From Chryseobacterium cheonjiense (lineage in GTDB: Bacteria; Bacteroidota; Bacteroidia; Flavobacteriales; Weeksellaceae), in assembly GCF_012927265.1 (NCBI RefSeq), contig NZ_JABBGF010000002.1, positions 62,001-126,000 on the forward strand: a DNA stretch of 64,000 bases, given 5' to 3'. The notes beneath the pieces are model-generated. The model was not told the DNA's origin. It did no database searches and saw only the letters and a program-made list of their open reading frames with translations. The position numbers were made by a program, and so were the translations under genes. Shown here piece after piece: positions 25,760-34,526 of the stretch (positions are counted from its first letter, which is position 1; every line of letters starts with the position of its first letter).

Positions 25760-25837
25760 CAAATTTAACTAACCGAAAGGTTACTGCTAACCTTTTGTTT
25801 ACTACTAACTTTTGATAAGCAAATGTAGGTAATTTTG
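25760..25837. promoter_or_regulatory. Divergent HxlR/azoreductase promoter region with three phased repeats
   Basis: TAnnTTTG matches exist for both directions: TAAATTTG on the minus strand (25760-25767) and TAATTTTG on the plus strand (25830-25837). Between them CTAACC/CTAACC/CTAACT occur at 25769, 25787 and 25805, exactly 18 bp apart. The central one forms the inverted repeat GGTTACTGCTAACC (25779-25792), and TAACCGAAAGGTTA (25770-25783) is also symmetric. They are candidate HxlR binding sites. Confidence 0.6.
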
Positions 25838-25862
25838 CTGAAGAATTTTAAAATTTAAAAAA

Positions 25863-26465
25863 ATGAAAAACATACTTCACATTATTTCAAGCCCTAGAAT
25901 GGAAGTTTCAGCCAGCAGAAAACTGGGAAAAGCGGTTGTTGAAAAAATTAAGGAAAAATATCCGGATGCGGTTGTTAAGGAGCGTGATCTTACAAAGAAT
26001 TCTGTTCCCATTTTGGAAGAGATCCATATCAATACTTTTTTTACACCGGCAGAAAGCCATTCACCGGAACAGGAAGAAATTAATGAATATTCAACGGGTC
26101 TGATTTCAGAACTGCAGGAAGCAGATATAATTGTAATTGATTCTCCTATGTACAACTTCTCGGTTCCGGCATCGCTCAGAGCCTATTTCGACTTTACTTC
26201 CAGAGCAGGATATACTTTTAAGTATGATGAAAACGGGCCTAAAGGTTTATTGAATAACAAAAAACTGTATATCGCTTTTACATCAGGAAATATTTATTCT
26301 GAGGGTCCTTTCCAAATATATGATTCCAATGTTCCTTATATTAAAAATGTTTTTGGATTTTACGGTGTTTCGGATGTCTCCGTTTTCCGGGCAGAAGGTC
26401 TATCGATTCCGGGAATTCAGGAAACGTCTATGGAAAAAGCGATTGAAGGAATTACCATTGATTAA
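25863..26465 (+). CDS. azoR: FMN-dependent NADH:quinone oxidoreductase / azoreductase
   Basis: The 200-residue flavodoxin-like protein has an N-terminal FMN phosphate region (HIISSPR-x5-S), DSPMYNFSVPASLRAYFD, the hallmark of the AzoR family, and AFTSGNIYSEGP. Such enzymes reduce quinones and azo dyes with NADH in two-electron steps, protecting from electrophiles. Divergence from an HxlR regulator with shared operators fits induction by quinone-like compounds. Confidence 0.9.
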   Translation: MKNILHIISSPRMEVSASRKLGKAVVEKIKEKYPDAVVKERDLTKNSVPILEEIHINTFFTPAESHSPEQEEINEYSTGLISELQEADIIVIDSPMYNFSVPASLRAYFDFTSRAGYTFKYDENGPKGLLNNKKLYIAFTSGNIYSEGPFQIYDSNVPYIKNVFGFYGVSDVSVFRAEGLSIPGIQETSMEKAIEGITID

Positions 26466-26484
26466 TTTTTTCAGATATAATTTA

Positions 26485-26522
26485 AAAAAGGGAGGCTTAA
26501 ATTTTGTAAGCTTCCCTTTTTT
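26485..26522 (+). terminator. Terminator of the azoreductase gene
   Basis: A 15 bp stem with one G-U pair and 7 nt loop begins about 20 nt after the stop and is followed by T residues. Confidence 0.8.
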
Positions 26523-26591
26523 AATAGATTTTTGGCTAAAGCCGATGTGATTATTATAAATGAAAAGCGGGCTAAAGCCCGCTCCTATTGA
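26522..26591 (+). repeat. Dispersed CTAAAG intergenic repeat, copy B
   Basis: The copy has TAATAGATTT, the small hairpin GGCTAAAGCC, an AT-rich spacer, the hairpin GCGGGCTAAAGCCCGC and the end TCCTATTGA. It matches 11166-11236 block for block. It lies between the convergent azoreductase and dihydroorotase genes. Confidence 0.7.
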
Positions 26592-26611
26592 TATTGTGTT
26601 ATTTATATTTA

Positions 26612-27946
26612 TCATTCAACTTCAAAAAGCAAACGCTCCCCGAATTTCTGTTCATTGATCTTTCCGTTTTCATAAACTAAATTTCCGTTTACAAAAGTAT
26701 GGGTTACCTTAGAATGGAAACTCATTCCTTCCAACGGACTCCAACCACATTTGTAAAGGATATTTTCTTTTTCTACTGTCCAGTTCTCATTCAGATCTAC
26801 TAAAACCAAATCAGCTTTATACCCCTCTCTGATGAAACCTCGCTTTTCAATTCTGAATAAAATTGCCGGATTATGAGCCATTTTTTCAACGATTCTCTCT
26901 AAAGAAATTTTTCCGTTTTTATAATTTTCCAGCATTACCACCAGAGAATGCTGAACCAAAGGTCCTCCTGAAGGACATTTTGTGTAAACATTCTGTTTTT
27001 CTTCACAGGTGTGTGGTGCGTGATCTGTAGCAACTACATCAATTCTGTCATCAAGCAACGCTTCCCAGAGTCCGTCTTTGTCGTGTTGGGTTTTTACAGC
27101 GGGATTCCATTTGATGAGCGATCCCCGTGTCTCATAATCCTCATTGGTAAAGGTTAGGTGATGAACACAAACTTCCGCAGTGATTTTTTTATCTTTTAAT
27201 GGAATGTCGTTACGGAAAAGCTCCAGTTCTTTCGCCGTTGACAAATGGAAAACGTGCAGCCTGGCTCCTGTTTTTTTTGCCAACTCAACAGCTTTTGAAG
27301 AAGATTTATAACATGCTTCCTCACTTCTGATTAAATGATGAAATCTCACCGGAATATCTTCTCCGTACTGATCAATGTATTGCTGCGTATTGGCTCTGAT
27401 GGTCGCTTCATCCTCACAATGAACGGCAATCAGCATTTTGGTATTACTGAAAATATTTTCCAGTGTTTCCGGATTATCCACCAGCATGTTTCCGGTGGAA
27501 GAACCTAAGAATAATTTGATTCCCGGAACGTTTCTCGGATTGGTCTTTAAGATTTCTTCCAGATTATCATTTGTCCCTCCCATCATAAAACCGTAGTTGG
27601 CATACGACTTTTGCGATGCAATTTCATATTTATTAGCCAGTAACTCCTGTGTTACGGCATTGGGAACTGTATTCGGCTGTTCGATAAAACTGGTAGTTCC
27701 TCCGGCAATAGCAGCGCGGGATTCACTTTCAATATCGCCTTTATGGGTAAGGCCAGGCTCTCGGAAATGCACTTGGTCATCAATCACTCCCGGTAAAAGA
27801 TACTTTCCTGCACCGTCGATAATGCGATCTGCCTCGGCTGAAATAGCTGAATCAATTCTGGAAATGACATCATTTTCAATCAATATATCACCTTCTATGA
27901 TGTTTCCTTCGTTGACGATTTTTACGTTTTTAATTAGGGTCTTCAT
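26612..27946 (-). CDS. pyrC: Dihydroorotase
   Basis: This amidohydrolase closes carbamoyl-aspartate to dihydroorotate in pyrimidine synthesis. The 444 residues contain the metal motif DDQVHFREPG (H-x-R), GGTTSFIEQPNT, the carboxylated-lysine region GIKLFLGSS, further metal histidines in VHCEDE and FHLST, and the catalytic Asp in VATDHAPHT. These distinguish it from allantoinase or hydantoinase, although the family is close. It is a single-gene unit. Confidence 0.92.
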   Translation of the reverse strand: MKTLIKNVKIVNEGNIIEGDILIENDVISRIDSAISAEADRIIDGAGKYLLPGVIDDQVHFREPGLTHKGDIESESRAAIAGGTTSFIEQPNTVPNAVTQELLANKYEIASQKSYANYGFMMGGTNDNLEEILKTNPRNVPGIKLFLGSSTGNMLVDNPETLENIFSNTKMLIAVHCEDEATIRANTQQYIDQYGEDIPVRFHHLIRSEEACYKSSSKAVELAKKTGARLHVFHLSTAKELELFRNDIPLKDKKITAEVCVHHLTFTNEDYETRGSLIKWNPAVKTQHDKDGLWEALLDDRIDVVATDHAPHTCEEKQNVYTKCPSGGPLVQHSLVVMLENYKNGKISLERIVEKMAHNPAILFRIEKRGFIREGYKADLVLVDLNENWTVEKENILYKCGWSPLEGMSFHSKVTHTFVNGNLVYENGKINEQKFGERLLFEVE

Positions 27947-28078
27947 TTATACTTTTTTAGAAATTATCCGGAAGTTTAACGGTCAGCTTTATCAAAGTTG
28001 AATTTTGACAAAGTTTTTCAAAAATAAGGTTTATGGATGAATTTTTATACCGTCGATAAAAATCAATTTCTAAATATT

Positions 28079-28086
28079 TACATTTG
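28079..28086 (+). promoter_or_regulatory. -7 promoter element of the flippase gene
   Basis: TACATTTG is a perfect TAnnTTTG, 17 nt before the proposed TTG start at 28104, and supports that start over the next in-frame ATG. Confidence 0.5.
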
Positions 28087-28103
28087 CATAAAATTTCCAG
28101 ATT

Positions 28104-29522
28104 TTGAAGAAACTTCTCAACGAAACGATTATATACGGAATCGGGGCGATTATGCCGAGGATCATTGTTGTACTGCTGAATTACCTTTTTATTAAAAATA
28201 TTGACAACAGTGCGTTTGCCATTTTCACCAATCTTTATGCGCTGATATCGTTTGTTAATATTGTTTTGTCTTTTGGCTTTGAAACCGCTTACTTCAGGTT
28301 TTCATCTGATAAAAATAATGAACAGAAGGTTTTCAATACTTCTTTCTGGTTTTTAACCGGTTTATCAACTGTTTTTCTGGTGTTGGTATTGCTGTTTAAT
28401 CAGCCTATTGCCAATGTTTTTGGATATTCGGAGACGCCGGAATTTATCCGCTGGTTTGCCTGGATTGCATTTTTTGATAATATTCTTGTAATCCCGCTGG
28501 CCTGGTTCAGGTTTCATAACAGACCGCTAAAATATACTGCCGTAAGAGTGATTCAGGCTGTCTTCCAGAGTGCTTTTGCCATTGCATTATTTCTTTATAT
28601 TCCACAGGAATTCAGTGTAAAATTAGGCTTAAAGGAAAAAGTTTCGTATCCGTTTTACAGTAATCTGGCGGCCAGCTTTTTAGGTGTTATATTGGTTTTA
28701 CCGGTTATCCTGAAGGTAAAGCTTCAGTTTTCAAAGGAGCTTTTTTTCCAGATGCTAAAATATTCGTGGCCGATTATGATTGCCGGCCTCGCATTTATGG
28801 TGAATGAAAATTTTGATAAATTCATCCAGAAATTCATTATTGACGATGGTGATGCAGGAGCATACGGCGGATGCTATAAAATGGCCGTTTTAATGACCCT
28901 CTTCGTTACGGCATACCGAATGGGAATTGAGCCGTTTTTCTTCAAACAAATGAACAATGAAAATGCCAAAAAGACCTACGCAAAAGTAACCGAATATTTC
29001 TCATTTTTCGCATCGGTAGTAGCTTTAGGAATTATTGCCAATGTTTCATGGCTCAAGCTTTTACTGGTACCCAACAGTTCGTACTGGATTGCCTTAAATA
29101 TTATTCCTATTATCGTTATTGCCAATCTTTTTTTCGGGATATACTACAATCTTTCCACCTGGTATAAGGTAACCGACAGAACGCGGGTGGGAACCTATAT
29201 TTCCTGGATTGGCGCCATTATTACAATTATATTAAATCTCGTATTGCTAAGGCAATATGGTTTTATGGTATCTGCATGGATTACACTGGCTGCCTATTTT
29301 ACTATGATGGTCTTATCCTATTTTTTAGGCCAGAAATACTATCCTATTCCTTACAGAATGAAGAAAATTTCTTTTTTCGTTGTTCTCCTGGCGGTCTTCA
29401 GCTATGTTATTGTAGCGTTCTTCGATTACAATCTCTGGATCGGAAACTTATTTTTCCTAGTTTATGCAGGTATTCTTATTTATTCTGAAAAAGATATGCT
29501 TCTCTCAAGGATCAAAAAGTAA
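28104..29522 (+). CDS. Polysaccharide/oligosaccharide flippase (Wzx/MATE-like)
   Basis: The 472 residues are mostly hydrophobic with about 12-14 predicted membrane helices, the pattern of the polysaccharide-export flippase family that moves lipid-linked sugars across the inner membrane. The start is TTG (28104-28106), reading MKKLLNETIIYGIGA, a usual N-terminus for this family. The next ATG is 16 codons downstream and would remove part of the first helix. A -7 element just upstream supports the TTG. The next gene encodes a sugar nucleotidyltransferase, in keeping with envelope sugar metabolism. Confidence 0.85.
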   Translation: MKKLLNETIIYGIGAIMPRIIVVLLNYLFIKNIDNSAFAIFTNLYALISFVNIVLSFGFETAYFRFSSDKNNEQKVFNTSFWFLTGLSTVFLVLVLLFNQPIANVFGYSETPEFIRWFAWIAFFDNILVIPLAWFRFHNRPLKYTAVRVIQAVFQSAFAIALFLYIPQEFSVKLGLKEKVSYPFYSNLAASFLGVILVLPVILKVKLQFSKELFFQMLKYSWPIMIAGLAFMVNENFDKFIQKFIIDDGDAGAYGGCYKMAVLMTLFVTAYRMGIEPFFFKQMNNENAKKTYAKVTEYFSFFASVVALGIIANVSWLKLLLVPNSSYWIALNIIPIIVIANLFFGIYYNLSTWYKVTDRTRVGTYISWIGAIITIILNLVLLRQYGFMVSAWITLAAYFTMMVLSYFLGQKYYPIPYRMKKISFFVVLLAVFSYVIVAFFDYNLWIGNLFFLVYAGILIYSEKDMLLSRIKK

Positions 29523-29650
29523 TTTGGTCTTTAATTTGCTGCGTATGGTTTCTGTTTTAAATAATATTAAAACTGCCGAAATACTACCCTTTTATTGCTA
29601 TCTTTATAAAAAATTAAACAACCATTAAAAAAAACATACTTATATAATTT

Positions 29651-30667
29651 ATGAAAATTATCGTTCCTATGGCTGGACGTGGTTCCAGATTACGTCCACA
29701 TACTCTTACCGTTCCGAAACCTTTAATTCCGATTGCGGGAAAACCAATCGTACAGAGACTGGTGGAAGATATTGCCAAAGTAGCAGGAGAAGAAATTGAA
29801 GAAGTCGCATTCATCATCGGAGATTTTGGTCCCGAGATTGAAAAATCCCTTATTCAGATTGCTGAAAGACTGGGAGCCAAAGGAAGCATTTATTACCAGA
29901 ACGATCCGCTTGGTACCGCACATGCTATCAAATGTGCAGAGCAGTCAATGAGCGGTAATGTAGTGATCGCTTTTGCCGATACCCTTTTCCGTGCAGATTT
30001 TATTTTGGATAAAAATTCGGACGGAGTAATCTGGGTAAAGAGCGTAGAAGATCCTTCCGCTTTCGGGGTCGTAAAATTAGATAACTACGGATTTATTACC
30101 GATTTTGTTGAAAAGCCACAAACCTTTGTTTCAGACCTTGCTATTATCGGGATCTACTATTTCAACAGCGCAGAAAAGCTGATGGATGAAATCAATTACC
30201 TGATGGATAATAACATCAAGAATGGTGGAGAATACCAACTTACTACCGCTTTGGAAAATCTCCGTGCAAAAGGTGCGAAATTCACATTAGGAAAAGTAAA
30301 TGACTGGATGGATTGCGGAAACAAAAATGCCACCGTAGAAACCAACAGCAAAATTCTTGCTTACGAACAAGAAGCAATGTCTCAATATCCTGCTTCTGCA
30401 CAAATCGAAAACTCATTGATCATTCCGCCATGCTTTATCGGTGAAAATGTAAAAATCTCCAACTCAAAAGTGGGTCCAGGAGTTTCATTGGGAAATAATA
30501 CAGTGATTGTCAATTCTAATATTGAAAATTCCCTAATTCAGGAAAATACAAAAATCAATCATGGAAATCTTTCCAACTCTATGATTGGAAATTCTGCCCA
30601 ATATTTCGGTGTATCAAGAGAAATTTCCTTAGGAGATTATTCTGTCCTTGATTTTTTATCGAAATAA
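29651..30667 (+). CDS. Sugar-phosphate nucleotidyltransferase with left-handed beta-helix tail
   Basis: Residues 1-240 form a nucleotidyltransferase domain: MAGRGSRLRPHTLTVPKPL (nucleotide loop), NDPLGTAHAI, FADTLF and a VEKP motif typical of NDP-sugar pyrophosphorylases. Residues after about 255 hold hexapeptide-like repeats (IPPCFIGENVKISNSKVGP). The enzyme should make an NDP-sugar from a sugar-1-phosphate and NTP. The sugar and nucleotide are not settled; glucose-1-phosphate is most common in related proteins. Confidence 0.9.
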   Translation: MKIIVPMAGRGSRLRPHTLTVPKPLIPIAGKPIVQRLVEDIAKVAGEEIEEVAFIIGDFGPEIEKSLIQIAERLGAKGSIYYQNDPLGTAHAIKCAEQSMSGNVVIAFADTLFRADFILDKNSDGVIWVKSVEDPSAFGVVKLDNYGFITDFVEKPQTFVSDLAIIGIYYFNSAEKLMDEINYLMDNNIKNGGEYQLTTALENLRAKGAKFTLGKVNDWMDCGNKNATVETNSKILAYEQEAMSQYPASAQIENSLIIPPCFIGENVKISNSKVGPGVSLGNNTVIVNSNIENSLIQENTKINHGNLSNSMIGNSAQYFGVSREISLGDYSVLDFLSK

Positions 30668-30781
30668 TTTGACCGGAATCAATAATTCAACGCAAATAGC
30701 TATCTTCAGACCACACAAAATGTTTTGTGTGGTTTGGCGTTAATATTGCAACGTAATTTTTATAAATTGAAAGGTAAATAC

Positions 30782-31630
30782 ATGAAAAACTGGATCATAG
30801 TACTATTATTGCTCTTTGCTGTAACATCCTGTAAAACAAGAAATGCTGCTAAAAAATCTCGTAATGCTCTAAAAACCGACAGTACATTTGTACTGGAAAA
30901 CGATCAGAATCCCAAAGATGTCAATGAGCCTATAAGAAATAAGCTGCCTTTCTTTGAGCATGTTATTCCTCCGGTTCAGTTTGAGCAGATCAAAATCAAC
31001 AGTAAAGTAAATGTGGAAAGCGGAAGTTTCATTCCTACGTTAGATGCCACTATTTATATTGAGAAAGATAAAAAAGTATGGATGAATCTTCAGGCGTTCA
31101 TCATCACGGTGGCACGCGGAATAGCAACACCAGAAGGGATAAAGGGACAGGATAAAACCAGCAAAACGTATATTGATTCTGATTTCGATTACCTTAACAA
31201 TCTCCTGAATGTTAATTTCATTGATTATAAATCCCTGGAAAAAATTCTTTTAGGACGAACCTTCGTAAAAATCAACGACTCACAGTTTACATTAACCCAG
31301 AATTCTCAGGGTTTCAAAATGGCATCCAATACCAATCAGAAAATTGAGACCGAAGAACGAACAAGAGAGTATAAAATTGTATTAAACTACGATACCAATT
31401 ATGATTTGCTGAATGTAAACCTTAAGGATGTACTGTCTCCTGATGAGCTTGACGTATCGTATAGCAATTGGGAAGAAATCAACGGAATCCGTTTGCCCAG
31501 AAATGTTAAAATAATTATAAAAGGCTCAAAAAGCAGCCAGATTTTACTGGAAAATACGAAATTTGATTTTTCGAGGATGGATACACCATATTCTGTGCCG
31601 TCCAGTTATAAGAAAATCGAAATTAAATGA
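30782..31630 (+). CDS. Lipoprotein with DUF4292 domain
   Basis: The start at 30782 gives a lipoprotein signal (MKNWIIVLLLLFAVTSC, lipobox Cys17). The remaining 265 residues are strand-rich and match the DUF4292 type of Bacteroidota envelope lipoproteins, with LolA/LolB-like character. The stop overlaps the next start in ATGA (31627-31630), so it is coupled to the EnvC-like gene, suggesting a shared envelope role. A longer frame from 30725 is unlikely. Confidence 0.82.
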   Translation: MKNWIIVLLLLFAVTSCKTRNAAKKSRNALKTDSTFVLENDQNPKDVNEPIRNKLPFFEHVIPPVQFEQIKINSKVNVESGSFIPTLDATIYIEKDKKVWMNLQAFIITVARGIATPEGIKGQDKTSKTYIDSDFDYLNNLLNVNFIDYKSLEKILLGRTFVKINDSQFTLTQNSQGFKMASNTNQKIETEERTREYKIVLNYDTNYDLLNVNLKDVLSPDELDVSYSNWEEINGIRLPRNVKIIIKGSKSSQILLENTKFDFSRMDTPYSVPSSYKKIEIK

Positions 31631-33192
31631 TTAAAAAATTTAGCTTTTTAATAGGTATTTTATTGTTCGGACTGCATCATGGACAAAGCGGTAAAAAAGA
31701 ACAACTGCAAAAGCAAAATGCTGAACTTAAAAAACAAATTGCTCAGATAAACACAGATTTAGCAAAAACAAGAAATGAATCTAAACTTTCAGTTGCTTAC
31801 CTTGACAATGTCAACAAAAAGCTGGTACTGAGAGAAAAGGTTTATAACAATACTCAGAAGGAAAAGAGATTTATTGAAGATGAAATTTATCTTCGCCAGC
31901 TTGAAATCAACCGACAGAACAGAGAGCTTAAAATCCTCAGGGAAAACTACGCCAAAGTTCTGGTGAATGCGTACAAAAATAAAGGGGTACAAAATAAAGT
32001 AACGTTTATTCTTTCTGCCAAAAATCTGGGAGAAGCTATTCGCAGGATGCAATACCTAAAGCAATACTCTGACTATCAGGACAAAAAAGCTGCAGAAATA
32101 ACCAATGCGGCCACAAAAATCAAGCAATCTATAGCACAGAAACAGAATTCCGTAAAAGAAAAGGCAAATCTTCTTGCCAATCAACAGAAAGATTTAACAA
32201 CCATTAATGCTGAAAAAGCTCAGAAGGAGCAGCTTGTATCGGAATTTAAGAAAAACGAATCCAAGCTAACTTCAGAACTCAGACAAAAACAGACACAATC
32301 TAAAGCACTGGAAGGTCAAATCAGATCTATTATTGCAGAGGAAATCAGAATTGCAAAAGCAGAGGAAGAAGCAAGAAAAAAAGCGGAAGCAGAAAAAATC
32401 CGTCTTGCCAAAATTGCTGCTGAAAGAGAAAAAGCTAGAATTGAAGCTGAAAATAAAGCTCGTGCAGAAGCACTGGAAAGAGAACGACTGGCCGCAGAAG
32501 CAGAATCCAGAAAAGCATCTGAACTTGCAGCAAAAAGAGCTGAAGAAGAAAGAAAGCGTACGGAAGATGCCGCAAGATCAGAAGCAACAGCCAGAGATGA
32601 AGCCAGAAAAGTAGCCGCTAAAAAAGCATCTGATGAAGCAGCAGCAAGAGCAAAAGAAGCCTCTGAAAAAGTTGCAGCAGCAAGAGCCGCAGAAGTAGCG
32701 TTAGCTAAAAAGAAGGAAGATGATAAGAAAGCTGCAGAAACAAAAGCAATGACCAATTACGGGGTAACTACCGTTGCAGGAAGCAATTTTGCTGATAACA
32801 AAGGAAGATTAGGCTACCCTGCAGATAAAATCGGACAAATTACGCATCGCTTCGGAAGACATCCGCATCCGGTATTTAAAAATATTGACGAAGAAAACAA
32901 CGGAATAAAAATCTCCGTACCTTCCGGCACAAGAGCAAGGTCAGTATTCCCGGGAACTGTTTCATCTGTATTGGCCAACAGTGACGGAACGAAAACCGTT
33001 ATCCTTAAGCATGGTAATTATTTTACCATTTATTCTAATCTGGGAAGCGTAAATGTTTCCAAAGGACAGCAGGTTTCGGCAGGAACTCCGGTTGGGGTAA
33101 TTGGTCAGGATTTTGACGGAACGTATACACTTGATTTCCAGGTATGGAACGGAAGCACACCTGTTGATCCATTAGGTTGGGTTTCTTATTAA
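31627..33192 (+). CDS. EnvC-like coiled-coil protein with degenerate M23 domain
   Basis: After a signal peptide (ending LFGLHHGQ) a long coiled coil (about 20-240) is followed by an Ala/Glu/Lys/Arg-rich segment to about 370 and a C-terminal LytM/M23 domain (about 395-521). The M23 fold is recognisable (ITHRFGRHPHPVF, GIKISVPSGT, SAGTPVGVIGQ, VDPLGWVSY), but zinc ligands are lost: NNGIKI stands where HxGxD is expected, YSNL replaces YxHL, and TLDFQV replaces HxHFE. It is therefore more likely an activator of amidases, like EnvC, than a hydrolase. Confidence 0.88.
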   Translation: MIKKFSFLIGILLFGLHHGQSGKKEQLQKQNAELKKQIAQINTDLAKTRNESKLSVAYLDNVNKKLVLREKVYNNTQKEKRFIEDEIYLRQLEINRQNRELKILRENYAKVLVNAYKNKGVQNKVTFILSAKNLGEAIRRMQYLKQYSDYQDKKAAEITNAATKIKQSIAQKQNSVKEKANLLANQQKDLTTINAEKAQKEQLVSEFKKNESKLTSELRQKQTQSKALEGQIRSIIAEEIRIAKAEEEARKKAEAEKIRLAKIAAEREKARIEAENKARAEALERERLAAEAESRKASELAAKRAEEERKRTEDAARSEATARDEARKVAAKKASDEAAARAKEASEKVAAARAAEVALAKKKEDDKKAAETKAMTNYGVTTVAGSNFADNKGRLGYPADKIGQITHRFGRHPHPVFKNIDEENNGIKISVPSGTRARSVFPGTVSSVLANSDGTKTVILKHGNYFTIYSNLGSVNVSKGQQVSAGTPVGVIGQDFDGTYTLDFQVWNGSTPVDPLGWVSY

Positions 33193-33222
33193 AAAAAGAT
33201 TAACTTTGTAAAAAATTTAGCA

Positions 33223-33429
33223 ATGAATACATTAACAATATTGTCATTATCTTGGCAGCATATCCTGATCGTAGCCATTATTCTTTTGTTACTTTTCGGA
33301 GGTAAAAAAATCCCTGAATTAATGAGAGGAGTTGGTTCCGGTATCAAAGAATTCAAAGATGCAGTAAAGGAAGAGGATAAACCGGGTTCTGAAAATAAGA
33401 CCACCAACAATAATCCTTCAAGCAACTAA
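33223..33429 (+). CDS. tatA: Twin-arginine translocase subunit TatA/E
   Basis: The 68-residue protein has one N-terminal membrane helix (about 10-22), the hinge FGGKKIPELMRGVG and an amphipathic helix (SGIKEFKDAVKEE) with a polar tail, the exact plan of TatA. It would form the pore-like part of the translocase for folded proteins. TatC is not in the window. Confidence 0.93.
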   Translation: MNTLTILSLSWQHILIVAIILLLLFGGKKIPELMRGVGSGIKEFKDAVKEEDKPGSENKTTNNNPSSN

Positions 33430-33445
33430 AAATTCTTACAATTCG

Positions 33446-34060
33446 ATGAATTTCACAGAGACTGCATGGGCGGTCTTCAATAAGTCTATTGAAGATTATC
33501 ACATGTCTGATGACGTTAACACTCTAATTAATAACCCGTTCGAAAAAGATACTTTGGAACGGATTTTGTATGCAAAGAACTGGATTGATACCGTTCAATG
33601 GCATTTGGAAGATATAATTAGGGATGAAAATATTGATCCGGCTGAAGCGCTCCAGTTAAAAAGAGCAATAGATGCATCAAATCAGAAAAGAACTGATCTG
33701 GTGGAATTTATAGACAGCTGGTTTCTTAAAAAATATGAAAGTGTAACTCCTAAACCTGACGCAAAAATCAATACTGAAACTATCGCCTGGGCGGTAGACA
33801 GATTATCAATTCTCGCGCTTAAGGTTTATCATATGTCGTTAGAGGCAAACAGAGATTCCGCTTCCGAAGAACACAGAGCCAATTGTCAGGCAAAATTAGA
33901 TGTTCTTCTTGCTCAGCATGAAGATCTTTCAACTTCTATTAATCAGTTGCTTACTGATATTGAGAACGGTGATGTTAAGATGAAAGTGTACAAACAAATG
34001 AAAATGTACAATGATGAAAGTCTTAACCCAGTCCTATATCAAAAGGGGCAACAAAAATGA
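33446..34060 (+). CDS. DUF4254-domain protein
   Basis: The 204-residue helical protein matches the DUF4254 family of Bacteroidota: repeated W/H/E-containing helices (WIDTVQWHLEDIIRDENIDP, AWAVDRLSILALKVYHM). It has no signal peptide. It lies 16 nt after tatA and overlaps the next lipoprotein gene in ATGA (34057-34060). No biochemical function is known to me. Confidence 0.85.
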   Translation: MNFTETAWAVFNKSIEDYHMSDDVNTLINNPFEKDTLERILYAKNWIDTVQWHLEDIIRDENIDPAEALQLKRAIDASNQKRTDLVEFIDSWFLKKYESVTPKPDAKINTETIAWAVDRLSILALKVYHMSLEANRDSASEEHRANCQAKLDVLLAQHEDLSTSINQLLTDIENGDVKMKVYKQMKMYNDESLNPVLYQKGQQK

Positions 34061-34509
34061 AACGATTACTTTTCTTTGGGGTATTACTGATTATTACATC
34101 TTGCGCAACGGAAAAACAAAATTTTTCTCCGTTGTCTACCGGCTTTTATAGCGAAACCAAAGGATCAGATTCTGATAAGGGAGCAAACAGTATTGATATC
34201 AATGTAAAAGGTAATGTAAACGCTTCCGAAATTTCCAATCTGATTGCTACTTTTCCCAAATTCAAAAATACCGCTTTAAACAGTGAAATTATCACGTTAA
34301 AATACAGTCTGCAAAACTATCTTTATGCAATAGATGCAGATAATCTGAATGGGAAAAATAAAGCGCTGAAAGACTTTGAAAAATCTTATAAAAAAGTTCA
34401 GAAGCTGAGACAAAATCTTAATAAAGATGAAGATGAGATCCTTAACCGTTATCTCGTCAGACTCAAAACAAATGTTTCTGCAATTGAAGATTACATAAAG
34501 GGAAATTAA
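34057..34509 (+). CDS. Small lipoprotein, unknown function
   Basis: The 150-residue protein starts with a lipoprotein signal (MKRLLFFGVLLIITSC, lipobox Cys16). The rest is mostly helical, with a heptad-like stretch (NKALKDFEKSYKKVQKLRQNLN) and no known domain. It is translationally coupled to the DUF4254 gene and followed 17 nt later by ribA. Confidence 0.78.
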   Translation: MKRLLFFGVLLIITSCATEKQNFSPLSTGFYSETKGSDSDKGANSIDINVKGNVNASEISNLIATFPKFKNTALNSEIITLKYSLQNYLYAIDADNLNGKNKALKDFEKSYKKVQKLRQNLNKDEDEILNRYLVRLKTNVSAIEDYIKGN

Positions 34510-34526
34510 AACTAATTAAGGGGTTC

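Noticed and set aside
32316..32756. Long minus-strand Ala/Ser-rich reading frame
   Set aside because: It is the complement of the Ala/Glu/Lys/Arg-rich coiled region of the EnvC-like gene; composition explains the open frame.
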